From positions 170,452,807 to 170,516,806 of the forward strand of contig CM061141.1 of the NCBI GenBank assembly GCA_030789695.1: a DNA stretch of 64,000 nt, in the 5' to 3' direction. Position 1 is the first letter of the stretch; each line of letters starts with the position of its first letter. The notes below the pieces were generated by a model. The model was not told where the DNA came from, searched no databases, and was given only the letters and a program-made list of their open reading frames with translations. Positions 23,866-36,174 of the stretch are shown here, in pieces. A program made the translations under genes and the position numbers. The DNA is from Scilla litardierei. Lineage: Eukaryota > Streptophyta > Magnoliopsida > Asparagales > Asparagaceae.

Positions 23866-24252
23866 ATGGACCTATTGAGAAACATTGTCGACGTAGTTCG
23901 AGAAACCGGTCCATTAACAATAACGTCATCTGATCCTTTTGAGCTCGGATTTCAAAACTTTATTAATCATTGTATCTCTTCAACAGGCACAATTGATGAT
24001 GGAGTCTACGCTCTAGTTGAGGGGCACAAGACCCATTTTTACACCATTGTCGAGATACATGAGCCCATTGAGCCACCTTGTGTCATCGTCGCCTCCCCAT
24101 GCCACCCACATGGGTCAGAGCATCCTATACCATCAGAGGATATTATTGAGGAGGTCATGTCTACAATAGCGGAGCAGACCATAAAGGAGGACGTGAATGA
24201 GACGATGACATCTGCACACAGATGGAGCCCGCATTGTACCCCCTCCGTTTGA
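23866..24252 (+). CDS. Unrecognised 128-codon ORF inside the Athila/Tat-like fragment
   Basis: The frame starts at an ATG after CACATAT and runs to a TGA at 24250. The protein is acidic (EDIIEEV, EDVNETM) with VRETGPLTITSSDPFELGF near its start. I do not recognise a family. It may be a further piece of gag or a non-autonomous element's own ORF. An acidic stretch continues in other frames to about 24650. Confidence 0.3.
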   Translation: MDLLRNIVDVVRETGPLTITSSDPFELGFQNFINHCISSTGTIDDGVYALVEGHKTHFYTIVEIHEPIEPPCVIVASPCHPHGSEHPIPSEDIIEEVMSTIAEQTIKEDVNETMTSAHRWSPHCTPSV

Positions 24253-24340
24253 GCTATCACAGCCATCACCGCCTTCTACAGAGGCTGAGCATCTCTCAGA
24301 GGACCACCCTTCCACTGACTCCGAGGACTATCCCACAGAG

Positions 24341-24390
24341 ATTATGGCTCCCCTTCAGGGAGATAGATTATGGCTCCCCTTCAGGGAGAT
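24341..24390 (+). repeat. 26-bp tandem duplication
   Basis: GATTATGGCTCCCCTTCAGG with its GAGATA tail occurs twice in direct succession. It is probably a replication slip within the fragment. Confidence 0.85.
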
Positions 24391-24949
24391 CTCTTTACTT
24401 CCTCGCCCTTTACATTTGATTCCACTCACATGTATGATGTTTACTATGATTCAGATTTTGACGACTCATTGCACCTTTTGCAAGATACACATACATATGA
24501 TCAAGAGGCACGATGGAACGTATACGAGGAGGAGATCAAGAGTTAGCATCCATGGACACATACGAATATGATCAGGAGGTGCGATGGGATAAGTCTGACG
24601 ATGATGAGGAGATGCCTGATGAGACCCACGCAACGAGGAGTTGGTCGACGTAGTGCACGAGAGTATAGATTTATTTCCAGGGAAGTGTTGTCAACCACCT
24701 TTAATTTTAAATACTTATATTGATGACCCTCTTTGGAATACATTTATTTTGGGGAAGAATTATTCACATCAGATTGATGCGGCTTATCTCTTGCAGTGTA
24801 CAAGTGGAGTCCTTTAGAGAGATGCTGGGAGCCGTATTGCTAGAATGTAATGGAGTCCATGGATACACGCATCTGGTGGAGTCACGGAAGAAGCAGTTGG
24901 AGCAGTTACCGACACCGCAAAGATACTGGATCCTCCTTTTGCTATAGGT

Positions 24950-26880
24950 GACATCAATCCAGTAGTGTAGTATTTTATGCTTTCAATAAACACAAATCCT
25001 CTCGGAGGACCATATATATTTGCTTGATTAGTCAGTTTTGAATAAATATCACCTCATTTGACTGGCAACAATAATCTTTTACATCCCAAACCCATTATAT
25101 GTTATCGATTGCCCTCTTCACATTTTGATGTGCCACATCGTTTTTGCTCACCATCCATCGAGCATCTCTTTCAAGTGAATACTCACATTCTTATTTGTTT
25201 GACTCGATCCAGCTTAGCAAAGCCGTGACATTTTTGATCGAGTCATTTGAATAGGATTTTTTGGTATAAGCTTGGAGGAAGGCGCTCGCATGCATCATTG
25301 TATGTGTATTAATTGCATTAGGATTTCATGTCATTCATTTCATCATTTTTCATTCCCCCCCATATTTATTGTTGTTCCTCATATTCTTCCATATGATCAC
25401 ATTGAGGACAATGTGAAGTTTAAGCTTGGAGGAGTGCATTTACATGCCATTTAGTTGTACGTTTACTCTAGTTTTAGGTTTTTTAGAATTTTTCAAAAAT
25501 TTTGCATCATCTTTTTGATTTTTCCATCTTATTTTCCTTTTATGTAAGTCCATGCATCATATTGTGTGCTTGTTTTTCTTTTCTTTCCTCTTTTTTATTT
25601 TTATTTCTTTATTTTCTTTTCCTCCGTTTGCTAGATATGTTCCTTATGATGATATCTCTTATTGCTTTAGTAGCCATCACGATGCTTACTACTCTTGCCA
25701 TGTTATTTGGAGTATTTCAGGACACTGCTATCCATGTGCTTGCTTATATATTCTTTTGATGATTCATCTATATGAATGCATGATATTAATTGAATCTGAA
25801 TGTATGGATTAGTGTTTAGTATGCTTTTGTTGGAAGTGCACCAAGATTCACGCAATAATTGTATAATGGAAGCATCTGCCTTATTGTCTTATTCACCTTC
25901 TGTTGAATGTTTAATATGATTGCACTCTTGCTTAACTTCACTATTTATTGAAATGATTGAGAATATTCATGCTTGCATATGAGTTTAGCTGATGTATTAT
26001 CTTATTTAATCATTTGTGCACATCTTAGAGTGAACCGAGTGTTACACCATTTCCTTCTTCACATATATCTTTTTATTCTCTACATGTCACTTGAGTTCAC
26101 CTCCTAATGGTACTTATATCGCATCTATTTCCCAAATATCTCTATAAAAGAAAATTTTACCTCCAAAAAGTACAAAAAGCCAAAAAGGAGCCGAAAACCA
26201 AAAATACAAATCACATAGCTCCTACAAAAATCCCAAAAGAAAAATGAGAAACAAAAAGTTCAAAAAGAAAAAGAAAAATATTTCTCTATCTCATTATTGG
26301 AGTCACAAAATACTTGGGAAAACCAAGGCAAAAATCCAATTTTCCACTATCATATTATGCGATGCATCAAGCTAAGCTTGGAGGAATGAATTCACTTGAC
26401 CATATGAGTGAGTGCGACATTAGAGTGGAGAACTGCATGAATGGGGAAGTTTGATAATGCTGAAACTTAGCAAATACTTTAGTTATGGAGAATTCTTACG
26501 ATTCGATATAAATATATGAATGCCATGATTTATTCCATTCTCCATGCTTGGTGTGATTCTGATATCTCTTGATTGAAAAGTGTGTCGCCAATGATTTGTA
26601 TGTTAAATTCTATGAAATGCATGATGTGGATATGAATTGATTGTATGAATTTAGAGAGTCCCTTTTGTTGTTCTTAAAATCTTGAAAGTACCATGTTTAA
26701 GTAAGATATGAAATCTTTATAGCATGTGATTCGTATTTTCCGAGTTATCGTGATGTGTAGCTTATGGCGTGAGATCTGAGAGAATAATCTAGCGATCCCT
26801 TCCACTTCGTATTCTTTTTGTTTTTCTTATTTTTACCTCCCAGTGAGCTTCGTATTCGTCTTCCTCGAGGACGAGTAAGA
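24950..26880 (+). other. Non-coding 3' region of the Athila/Tat-like fragment
   Basis: No coding domain is visible. The region holds polypurine-like AAGCTTGGAGGA motifs at 25268, 25422 and 26374, pyrimidine-rich stretches (about 25500-25640), and an A-rich tract with repeated AAAAAG/CCAAAAA units (about 26150-26300). Such an internal 3' region is usual in Athila elements. Confidence 0.55.
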
Positions 26881-26883
26881 GGT

Positions 26884-26953
26884 AAGCTTGGGGGATTTTG
26901 ATCGGCTCATATTTTAAACCTTTTTCTGCATATTTGCATGCCATTTCAATTGC
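26884..26953 (+). other. Polypurine tract and 55-bp stub of the 3' LTR
   Basis: AAGCTTGGGGGA (26884-26895) is followed by the presumed LTR start TGATCGGCTCAT at 26899. The LTR runs only to about 26953 before satellite (AAATGTAGAAAATAGCCC) takes over. The same stub ends at window position 46. Confidence 0.7.
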
Positions 26954-29178
26954 TCAAATGTAGAAAATAGCCCAAGCTCAAAAAAACCGCACAAATGTAA
27001 ATTGGAACCGGGGGATCGCCATCTTCAACTGAAAAAAAGAGAAGATAAGATTGAGCCAAAACATATAATTTAATTAAAATATATGTATCTTCCCGAAGAG
27101 GCAGAAAATGGTCCCAAGCTAATAAAAAATCCGCAAAAATGTCTGTTGAAACGGGTAGATTTCCATCTTCAAATGGAAAACATAAGAGAAGACAAATAAT
27201 GTAGGTAATAAAAATCATTTCATTTAATAAATCCTTATCTTTCATAAAAAAGAAAATAGCACCAAGCTCATAAATATCTGTAAAAACGTCCGTTGGAACC
27301 GGGAGATCGCCATCGTCAACTAAAAAAAATAAGAGAAGTCAAAATTATCCCAAAAAACGTATCATTAAATAAAAATATACATATATTCCTAGAAAATAGC
27401 CCCGAGGTCAGAATAATACGCAAAAATGTCTGTTGGCACCGAGAGTTCGCCATTTTCAACAGAAAAATAAAAGAAGACAAAATTAGAACATAAAAAATAA
27501 TATCATTTAATATAAAGATCCATATCTTTTAGACTATATAAAAAATAGCATGGAGCTCAGGAAAAATAAGAGAAGACAAATGTAGGTTATAAAAATCATA
27601 TCATTTAATAAAAAGTTCAATATCTTCCATAAAATGTAGAAAATAGCACCGAACTCAAAAAAATCTGCAAAAATATTCGTTGGAACCGGCAAATTGCCAT
27701 CTTCAATTGAAAAATAAGTGAAGACTAAATTAGGGTATAACAATCATATCATCTAATATAAATTTTCATATCTTACAGAAAATGTAGAAAATACCTCATA
27801 GCTCAGAAAAATCCGCTAAAATGTTGTTGAAACCGGGAGATCGTCATCTTAATCTGAAAAATAGAGAAGACAAAATTAGGCCAAAAATCGTATCATTTCA
27901 TAAAAAGATACATATATTTAAGAAAATGTATAAAAATAGACTCAAGCAAAGAAAAATCCGCAAAAGTGTCTATTGGAACCGGGAGATCGCCATCTTCAAC
28001 TTAAAAACAGAAAAAAATAAGAGAAGACAAACGTAGGCTATATAAATCATATCATTTATAAAAATGTAGCAAATAGCACCGAGATTATAAAAATCCACAA
28101 AATTGTCCGTTGGAACTCGGAGATCGCCATCTTCAACTGAAAAATGAGACAAGACAAAATTAGGCCAAAAATCATATCATTTAATAAAAAGATTCATATC
28201 TTCTAGAAAATTTAGAACATAGTCCTAGGTTAGAATAATATGCAAAATCGTTGGACAAGGGAGATCACTATTTTCAACTGAAAAATAAAAGCAGACAAAA
28301 TTAGGCCAAAAATCATATCATTTAATAAAAAGATTCATAACTTCTTGAGAATTTAGAAAAATAGCCCCGATCTCAGAAAAATCCAAAAATGTCCCTTAGA
28401 GCCGAGAGATCATCATCTTCAACTGAAAAATAACAGATACAAAATTAGGTTATAAAAATCATATCATTTAATATAAAATTCATATTTTACAAAAATATAG
28501 AAAATAGTACCGAGCTTAAAAAAACTCTGCACAAATCTCCATTGTAACCGGGAGATCCCATCTTCAAATTAAAAAAGAGAAAATAAAATTAGGCCAAACA
28601 ATCATAACTTTTCATAAAAAGATACATATCTTCCAGAAAATATAGAAAATAGTCTCAAGCTAAGAAAAATATGCAAAAATGTCCATTGAAACCGGGAGAT
28701 CGCCATCTTCAAGTGAAAAAAATAAGAGAAGACAAAATTAGGCTATAAAAAATCATATCATTTAATAAAAAGATCCAAAACTTCCCGAAAATGTAGAAAA
28801 TAGCCCGGAGCTCAGAAAAATCCATAAAAATGTTAGTTGAAATCGGGAGATCGCCATCTTCAACTGAAAAATGAGAGAAGAAAAAATTAGGTCAAAAATT
28901 GATATTATTTAATAAAAAGATCCATAACTTCCTAAAAATATAGAAAATAGCACCGAGCTCAAAAAATCGAGAAAACTGTCCATTGGAACAAGGAGATCTC
29001 CATCATCAACTGAATAATAAGAGAAGATAAAATTACGTTATAAAAACCAAATCATTTATTATAAAAATTCATATTATACGGACAATGTAGAAAATAGCTC
29101 GGAGCTCAGAAAAATGCAAAAAAATATCCATTGGAACCGGGAGATAGCCATCTTCAACTGAAAAAAATAAAAGAAGAC

Positions 29179-29350
29179 GCCACTGAATTATGAAATATCT
29201 ATAGCCGGCTTTTTTCTATGCGTGGTAACTTGTACGTCTGAAAAAGAAAAGCACTGCTACGAACCTTTCTCACATAACAAAATTTCTAAAGAAAAGGGCC
29301 TTGTGTCTGTACTCTCCATAAAAATATGGGCACTCTATTCCATTTCATTG
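29179..29350. other. 172-bp non-satellite insert of unknown origin
   Basis: Satellite breaks after AGAAGAC and resumes at AGGCCAAAAATC. In the duplicate locus at about 2250-2275 these points are joined by AAAATT only. The insert (GCCACTGAATTATG ... CCATTTCATTG) has no terminal repeats, no target duplication and no recognisable domain. It looks like filler captured during break repair; organelle DNA is one possibility I could not test. Confidence 0.8.
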
Positions 29351-30062
29351 AGGCCAAAAATCATTTCATTTAATAAAAAGATACATATTTTCCATAAAAT
29401 GTAGAAAATAGCACCGAAATCCATACAAATTTCCGTTGGAACTGGGAGATCGCAATATTTAACTGAAAAAATAGAAGACAAAATTAGGCCAAAAACATAT
29501 CATTTAGTAAAAAGATTCATATCTTCCAGAAAAAGTAGAAAAAATCCACGAACCAAGAAAAATCTGCAAAAATATCCATTGGAACCGGGAGATCGCCATA
29601 TTTAACTTAAAAATATGAGCAGACAAAATTAGGCCAAAATATCATATCATTTAATAAATGATACATATCTTTCAAAAAGTGGAAAATATCCCGGAACTCA
29701 GAAAAATCCGCAAAAATTTCCGTTGGAACCGGTGATCTTTAACTGGAATATCAGAGATGACAAAATTAGGCCAAAATATCATATCATTTAATAAAATGAT
29801 GCATATCTTCCAAAAAAAGCGAAAATAGTCTAGAGCTCATAAAAATCCGCAAAAATGTCCGTTGGAACCGGGAGATCGCCATCTTAAAATGAAAAATAAG
29901 AGAATACAAAATTAGGCCAAAAAATCATTTCATTTAATAAAAAGAACGTCATCTTCAACTGGAAAATAAGAGGAGACAAATTTAGGCTATAAAAATCATA
30001 TCAATTAATAAAAAGATACATATCTTTCATAAAATTTAGAAAAAAGCACCAAGCTCAGAAAA

Positions 30063-30236
30063 TGATATATAAAAATCTTATCAGTTGACGATGGTGATAT
30101 CCCGGTTACAACGAACATTTTTATAGATGAAGATGGCGATTTCTCGATTCTGAACTTTGTCTTCTCTTATATTTTAGTTGAAGATGTCGATTTCTCGGTT
30201 TCAATGAACATCTTTAACCTAATTTTGTCTTCTCTA
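30063..30236 (-). repeat. Inverted satellite micro-block, third copy
   Basis: Nearly identical to 12667-12840 and at the corresponding place in the duplicated segment. Confidence 0.9.
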
Positions 30237-33200
30237 ATATCATTTAATAAAACGATCCATATCTTCCAGAAAATGTGAAAAATACCACGAAGCTTAGAAA
30301 AATCCGCAAAAAAATCCGTTGGAACTGGGAGATCGCCATCTTCAACCGAAATATAAGAGAATACATAATAAAACCAAAAAACATATTATTTAATAAAAAG
30401 ATCGCCATCATCAACTGCAAAAATAAGAGAAGACAAAATTACGCAACAAAAAATCATATCAATTAATATAAAGATCCTTATCTTCCAGAAAATATAAAAA
30501 ATAGTCCCAAGCTTAGAAAAATACGTAAAAACTTCCATTGGAAATGGGAGATCGTCATCTTCAACTGAAAAATAAGAGAAGACAAAATTAGGCCATAGAA
30601 ATCATATCATTTAATATAAAGATACATATCTTACAGAAAATGTAGAAAATAGACCAGAGGTAAGAAAGACCCGCAAAATGTTCGATGGAACCGGGAGATC
30701 GCCATCTCTATCTAAAAATAAGAGAAGACAATATGTAGAAAATAGCTTGGAGCTCAGAAATTTCGCAAAAGTTTTCGTTGGAACCCACCATATTCAACTG
30801 AAAAATAACAGAAGACAGACTTAGTCTATAAAAATCAAATCATTTATTAAAAGATCCATTTTTTCAATAAACTGTAGAAAATAGTTTCGAGTTTAGAAAA
30901 ATCCATAAAAATTACCGTTGGAACCGGGAGATCGACATCTTCAACTGAAAAACCAGAGAAGACAAAATTAGGCTATAAAAATTAAATCATTTAATTTAAA
31001 TATTCATATCGTACAGAAAATTTAGAAAAAGCCGAGAGCTCAGAAAAATCCTCAAAATGTCTGTTAGAACTGAGCGATCGCTATCTTCAACGAAAAAATA
31101 ATAGAAGACAAATTTAGGCCAAAAATGATATCATTTAATAAAAAGACTATAACTTTCCGAAAATATAGAAAATTACCCCCGAGCTCTGAAAAAGCGGCAA
31201 AAATATCCATTGGAACCGGAAAATTGCCATCTTCAACTAAAAATAAGAGAAGACAAACTTAGTCTATAAAAATCAAATCACTTATTATAAAATCCATATT
31301 TTCCAGAAAATTCGCACAAATGTTCGTTGGAAATGGGATATCACTGTCTTCAACAGAAAAAAAGAGAAGACAAAATTAGGCAAAATCATATCATTTAATA
31401 AAAAGATCCACAACTTCCTGAAAATGTAGAAAGATAGTCCCAAGCTCAGAAATAGCCGCAAAAATGCCCGTTGGAAGCTGGAGATTGCCATCTTCAAGTT
31501 AAAAATAAGAGAAGACAAAATTCGACTACAAAAATCATATCATTTAATAAAAAGAGCCATATCTTCAATAAAATATAGAAAATAGCTCCGAGCTCAAAAA
31601 AATACGTAAAAAAGTTTGTTGTAACCATGAGCTCTCCATATTCAACTAAAAATCAGAGAAGACAAAATTATGCAATACAAATCATATCATTTAATCTAAA
31701 GGTTCATATCTTACAAAAAATGTATAAAATAGCCCGGAGCTCAGAAAAATGTGCAAAAAGGTCCATTGGAACCTGGAGATTGCCATCTTCACCTTAAAAA
31801 TATGAGAAGATAAAATTTGGCCAAAAATCATATTATTTAATAAAAAGATCCATATCTTTCCGAAAATGTAGAAAATAGTCTTTAGGTCAAAAAAATCCGC
31901 ATAAATCTCCATTGAAACTGTGAGAATGCCATCTTCAACAGAAATAAGAGAAGACAACATTAGGCCAAAAAATCATATCATTTAATAAAATAATCCATTT
32001 CTTCCATAAAACTAAAAATTATCTCCAAGCTAACAAAAATCAGTAAAAATGTCCATTGGAACTGGTAGATCGCAATATTCACCTAAAAATAAGAGAAGAA
32101 AAACACAGGATATAAAAATCATATCAGTAAATTTAAAATTAATATCTCCATAAAATGTAGAAAATAGCATCAAGCTTTGAAAAATCCTTAAAAATTTCCG
32201 TTGGAACCGGAAGAAAGCCATCTTCATCTGAAAAATAAGAGTAGCCAAAAATAGCCAAAAATCATATCATTAATAAAAATATCCATTTCTTCAAGAAAAT
32301 TTAGAAAATAGCCTAAGGACAGAATAATCTACAAAAATGTCCGTAGGAACCGGGAGATCGCCATCTTCAATTGAAAAATAGGAGAAGACAAATTTAGGCC
32401 AAAAAATCATATCATTTAATAAAAAGATCCATAACTTCCCGGATATGTTGGAAATCGACTCAAAGAAACAATCTGCAAAAATATCCGTTGAAACCGGGTA
32501 AGGGAAGACAAAATTAGGCTAAAAATCATATCATTTAATAAAAAGACTAATATCTACAATAAAATATAGAAAATAGCCGGAGCACAGAAAAATCCCTAAA
32601 AATACCCGTTGGAATAGGAAGATCGCCATCTTCAACTAAAAATAAGAGAAGATAAAATTAGGCCAAAATGTTATCATTTAATAAAATGATCCATATCTTC
32701 CAAAAAATACAGAAAATAGCCCCGAGCTCAGAAAAATCCGTGAAAATGTCCGTTGGACCATGGAGATCGCTATCATCAAGTGAAAAATAAGAGAAGACAA
32801 AATTAGCCAAAAATCATAATATTTAACCAATTGATGCATGTCTTCCAGAAAACACAGAAAATTGCTCCGAGCTAAGTAAAATCTACAAAAATGTCTGTTT
32901 GAACCGGGAGATCACCATCTTCTATTGAAAAATAAGAGAAGACAAAATTGGGCTCTAAAATCATATCTTTTAATTTAAAGAAAAATGTCTTACAAAAATT
33001 TAGAAAATAGCCAGGAGCTCAGAAAAACCGCAAAAATGTCCGTTGGAACCAGGAGATTGCCATCTTTATCTAAAAAAAGAAGAATAAAATTAAGCTTAAA
33101 AACAAAATTATATAATAAAAAGATCCATATCTTCCAAAAATGTAGAAAATAGCTTATAGGTCAAAAAATCCGCAAAAATATCTATTGGAACCGAGAGAAC

Positions 33201-35689
33201 GCCATCAAAATGATCCATATCTTCCATAAAATGATCCATATCTTCCAAAAAAAAATAAGAGAAGATAAAATTAGGCCAAAAAATCATATCATTTAATAAA
33301 ATGACCCATATCTTCCATAAAATATAGAAAAATTGCGTTGAACTTAGAAAATCTGCAAAAATGTCAGTTGGAACCAAGAGATTGCCATCTTCATCCGAAA
33401 AATATGAGAAGACAAAATTAGGCTTAAAATCTTATTATTTATTAAAAAGATACATATCTTCCAGAAAAATAGAAAATAGACTCTAGGTCAAAAGAAATCT
33501 GCAAAAATGTCCGTTGGAACTGGGAGAATGCCATCTTAAACTAAAAAAATTAAAAGAAGACAAAAGTATGCCAAAAATCATACATTTAATAAAATGATCC
33601 ATATCTTCCCTAAAATGTAGAAAAATAGCCCCATGGTAGGAAAAATCTGTTAGATCTCCATATTCAACAGAAAAAAGAGGGGACAAACATAGGATTTAAA
33701 AATTATATCATTTAATAAAAAGATCCATATCTTCCATTAAATTTAGAAAATAGCACCATGCTGCTAAAAATATGCAAAATGTCCATTGGAATCGGCAGAT
33801 CGTCATCTTTAACAGGAAAATAAGAGAAGACAAAATTAGGCCAAAAATCATATTATGTAATAAAAATATGCATATCTTCCAGAAAATTTAGAAATAGCCC
33901 CGAGGTCAGAATAATCTACAAAAATCTCTGTTGGAACCGGGAGATCGCCATCTTTATAACATGTAAAAAGAGAAGACAAAATTAGGCCAAAAAATCATAT
34001 CATTTCATTAAAAAAATACATTCTTGCAGAAAAAGTAGAAAAATAGTCCCAAGCTAAGAAAAGTCCGCAAAAATGTCTATTGGAACCGGTAGATCGCCTC
34101 GTTCACCTAAAAAATAAGAGAAGAAAAATGTAGGCTATAAAAATTATCTCATTTAATAAAAAGATACGTATCTTCCATAAAATGTAGAAAATAACACCGA
34201 GCTCAGAAAAATCCGCAAAAGATCAGTCGAAACCGGGAGATCGCCATCTTCAACGAGAAGCCAAAATTTGGCCAAAACTCAAATCATTTAATAAAAAGAT
34301 CCATATTTTCCAGGAAATTTAGAAAATAGTCCCGAGGTCAGAATAACCTGCAAAATATGTTCGTTGGAATCGGGAGATTGACATCTTCAGCTTAAAAATA
34401 AGAGAAGACAAAATTTGTCCAAAAAATAATATCATATAATAAAAAGATCTGTAACTTCCCGAAAATGTAGAATAATATATCCGATGTAGAAAAATCCGCA
34501 AAAATATCTGTTGAAACCGGGCGATCGCCATCTTCAATTGAAAAATAAGTGCAGACAAAATTAGACTATAAAAATAATATCATTTAATATAAAGATCCAT
34601 ATCTGATATAAAATGTAGAAAATAGCCGGAGCTCAAAAAAATCTGCATAAATGTAAATTGGAACCGGGAGATCACCATCATTAACTAAAAAAGAGAAGAT
34701 AAAATTGTCCAAAAATCATATCATTTAACAAAAATATCCATATCTTCCAAAAGGGTAGAAAATCATCCCAAGCTAAGAAAATCAGCAAATATGTATGTTG
34801 AAATGGGTAGATCGCCATCTTCAATTAAAAAATAAGAGAAGACAAATGTAGGCTATAAAAATCATATCATTTAATTAAAAGATCCTCATCTTTCATACAG
34901 TATAGAAAATAGAACCAAGCTCATAAAAATCCACAAAAATGTCCCTTGAAACCGAGAGATCACCATCTTCAACTAAAAAATAAGAGAAGGCAAAATTAGG
35001 CCAAAAATCATATCAGTTAATAAAAAGATACATATATTCCTGAAAATTTAGAAAATAGACCCGAGGTCAGAATAATAAGCAAAAATGTCCGTTGGAACCG
35101 AAATATTGGCATAACTGAAAAATAAGAGAAGACAAAATTAACCCTTAAAAATCATTTCATTTAATATAAAGATCTATATCTTTCGGAATATGTAGAAAAT
35201 AGCCTGGATCTCAGAAAATCCCGCAAAAATTTCCGGTGGAACCGAGAGATTGTCATCTTTAATTGAAAAAAAAGAGAATACAAATGTAGCCTATAAAAAT
35301 AATATCATTTAATAAAAAGTTCTATATATTATATAAAATGTAGAAAATATCACCGAGCTAAAAAAAATCCGCAAAAATATTCGTTGTAACTGGGAGATCG
35401 CCATCTTTAACTGCAAAATAAGAGAAGACAAAATTAGGCTATAAAAATATATCATTTAATATCAATATTTATATCTTACCGAAAATGTAGAAAATATCCC
35501 GGAGCTTAGAAACATCCGAAAAAATATTCGTTGGAACTAGGAGATCGTTATCTAGCTTAATTTCGATAAACTACCGCATAATTTCGCTGAATTCCTAAAA
35601 ATACCTCTTATTTTTATATAATCACAAAACTACCTCATACTTTTCAGGTTTCGATAAACTCCCTCATCCCCATATCCCCATCTCCCACA

Positions 35690-35965
35690 CCATTGCCCTT
35701 CGCCCTCTATCCATTGCCGCACATCCCCATTCCACCCACCGCTGCCCTCGTTCCACTCCCCCCACCGCCGCCCTTCGCCCTCCATCCATCGCTGCTCATC
35801 CTCTATCCCCCCACTGCCACCCTCCTCCCCCTCACCCCCTCACCCCCACCGTTCGCCGCCCCACTCACCCCTCCCTCCACCATAGTTCCTCGCCCCCTTC
35901 CCCCACTGTCACACTTGTCCACCACTTTCCCCCACCGCCGCCCGCCTCCCTCCTCCACCATCCCA
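35690..35965 (+). other. C-rich, proline-coding cargo inside the Mutator-type element
   Basis: The internal sequence is rich in CCCCCAC/CCGCC units and opens a 102-codon frame dominated by Pro, Leu and Ser. Its composition is unlike the AT-rich surroundings and terminal repeats. It could be a gene fragment captured by the element (Pack-MULE style) or a simple C-rich expansion. I find no domain. Confidence 0.45.
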
Positions 35966-35967
35966 CA

Positions 35968-36062
35968 TATATCAAAGTTTGAGATAGTTCTACGAAATTA
36001 AATCAAAGTATGAGGTAGTTCTATGAAATTGAAGCATGAGGTAGTTCTATGAAATCAAAGTA
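35968..36062. repeat. Short tandem repeat next to the right terminal inverted repeat
   Basis: Units of ~30 bp of the type CAAAGTATGAGGTAGTTCTA occur about three to four times in a row. They appear to be partial copies of the terminal repeat itself. Confidence 0.7.
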
Positions 36063-36174
36063 TGAGGGAATTTATTGAAACCTGAAAAGTATGAGATAGT
36101 TTTGCGATTATTTCAAAATAAGAGGTATTTTTTGGAATTCAGCTAAAGTATGGGGTAGTTTCTGAAAATAAGCC

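Larger units (their letters stand above)
23160..26953 (+). mobile_element. Athila/Tat-like Ty3/gypsy internal region without its LTRs
   Basis: The segment starts 5 bp before a primer-binding-site sequence and ends 55 bp into a 3' LTR. It therefore holds almost only the internal region. It has gag remnants (23387-23767), a second open stretch (23866-24252), no pol domain I can recognise, an A-rich tract (about 26150-26300), four polypurine-like motifs and the phrase CTCGAGGACGAGTAAGAGG just before the last one. These traits fit a non-autonomous Athila/Tat relative. No target duplication is visible: satellite stops near monomer position 16 on the left and resumes near 104 on the right. The right junction exists a second time at window position 1, so the truncated form was amplified with the satellite. 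Confidence 0.8.
26954..35553 (+). repeat. 147-bp satellite array, + orientation (block 4)
   Basis: About 57 monomers. 26954-31112 is a near copy of 47-2426 plus 12101-13710. A more diverged relative of the start of this block begins near 34620 (GTAAATTGGAACCGGGAGAT), about 7.65 kb further on. The block has a foreign insert at 29179-29350, an inverted micro-block at 30063-30236, and a local triplication of ATGATCCATATCTTCCA at about 33190-33250. It ends with the 9-bp duplication TCGTTATCT of the Mutator-type element. Confidence 0.95.
35554..36174. mobile_element. Non-autonomous Mutator-type element, 621 bp
   Basis: Left end AGCTTAATTTC ... ACTACCGCATA and right end (reversed) GGCTTATTTTCAGAAACTAC ... 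CCCATA form terminal inverted repeats of about 110-115 bp, with inner parts such as AAAAATACCTCTTATTTT and CCTCATACTTTTCAGGTTTC matching well. Nine-base flanking duplications are TCGTTATCT (35545-35553) and TCGTTGTCT (36175-36183), as expected for the Mutator superfamily. Without the element the satellite reads on in phase. No transposase is present. The middle (35690-35960) is C-rich. Confidence 0.85.

Noticed and set aside
25502..25812. Hydrophobic ORFs resembling membrane proteins
   Set aside because: They arise from a T/C-rich tract in the non-coding 3' region of the Athila/Tat-like fragment; two overlapping frames are equally open.
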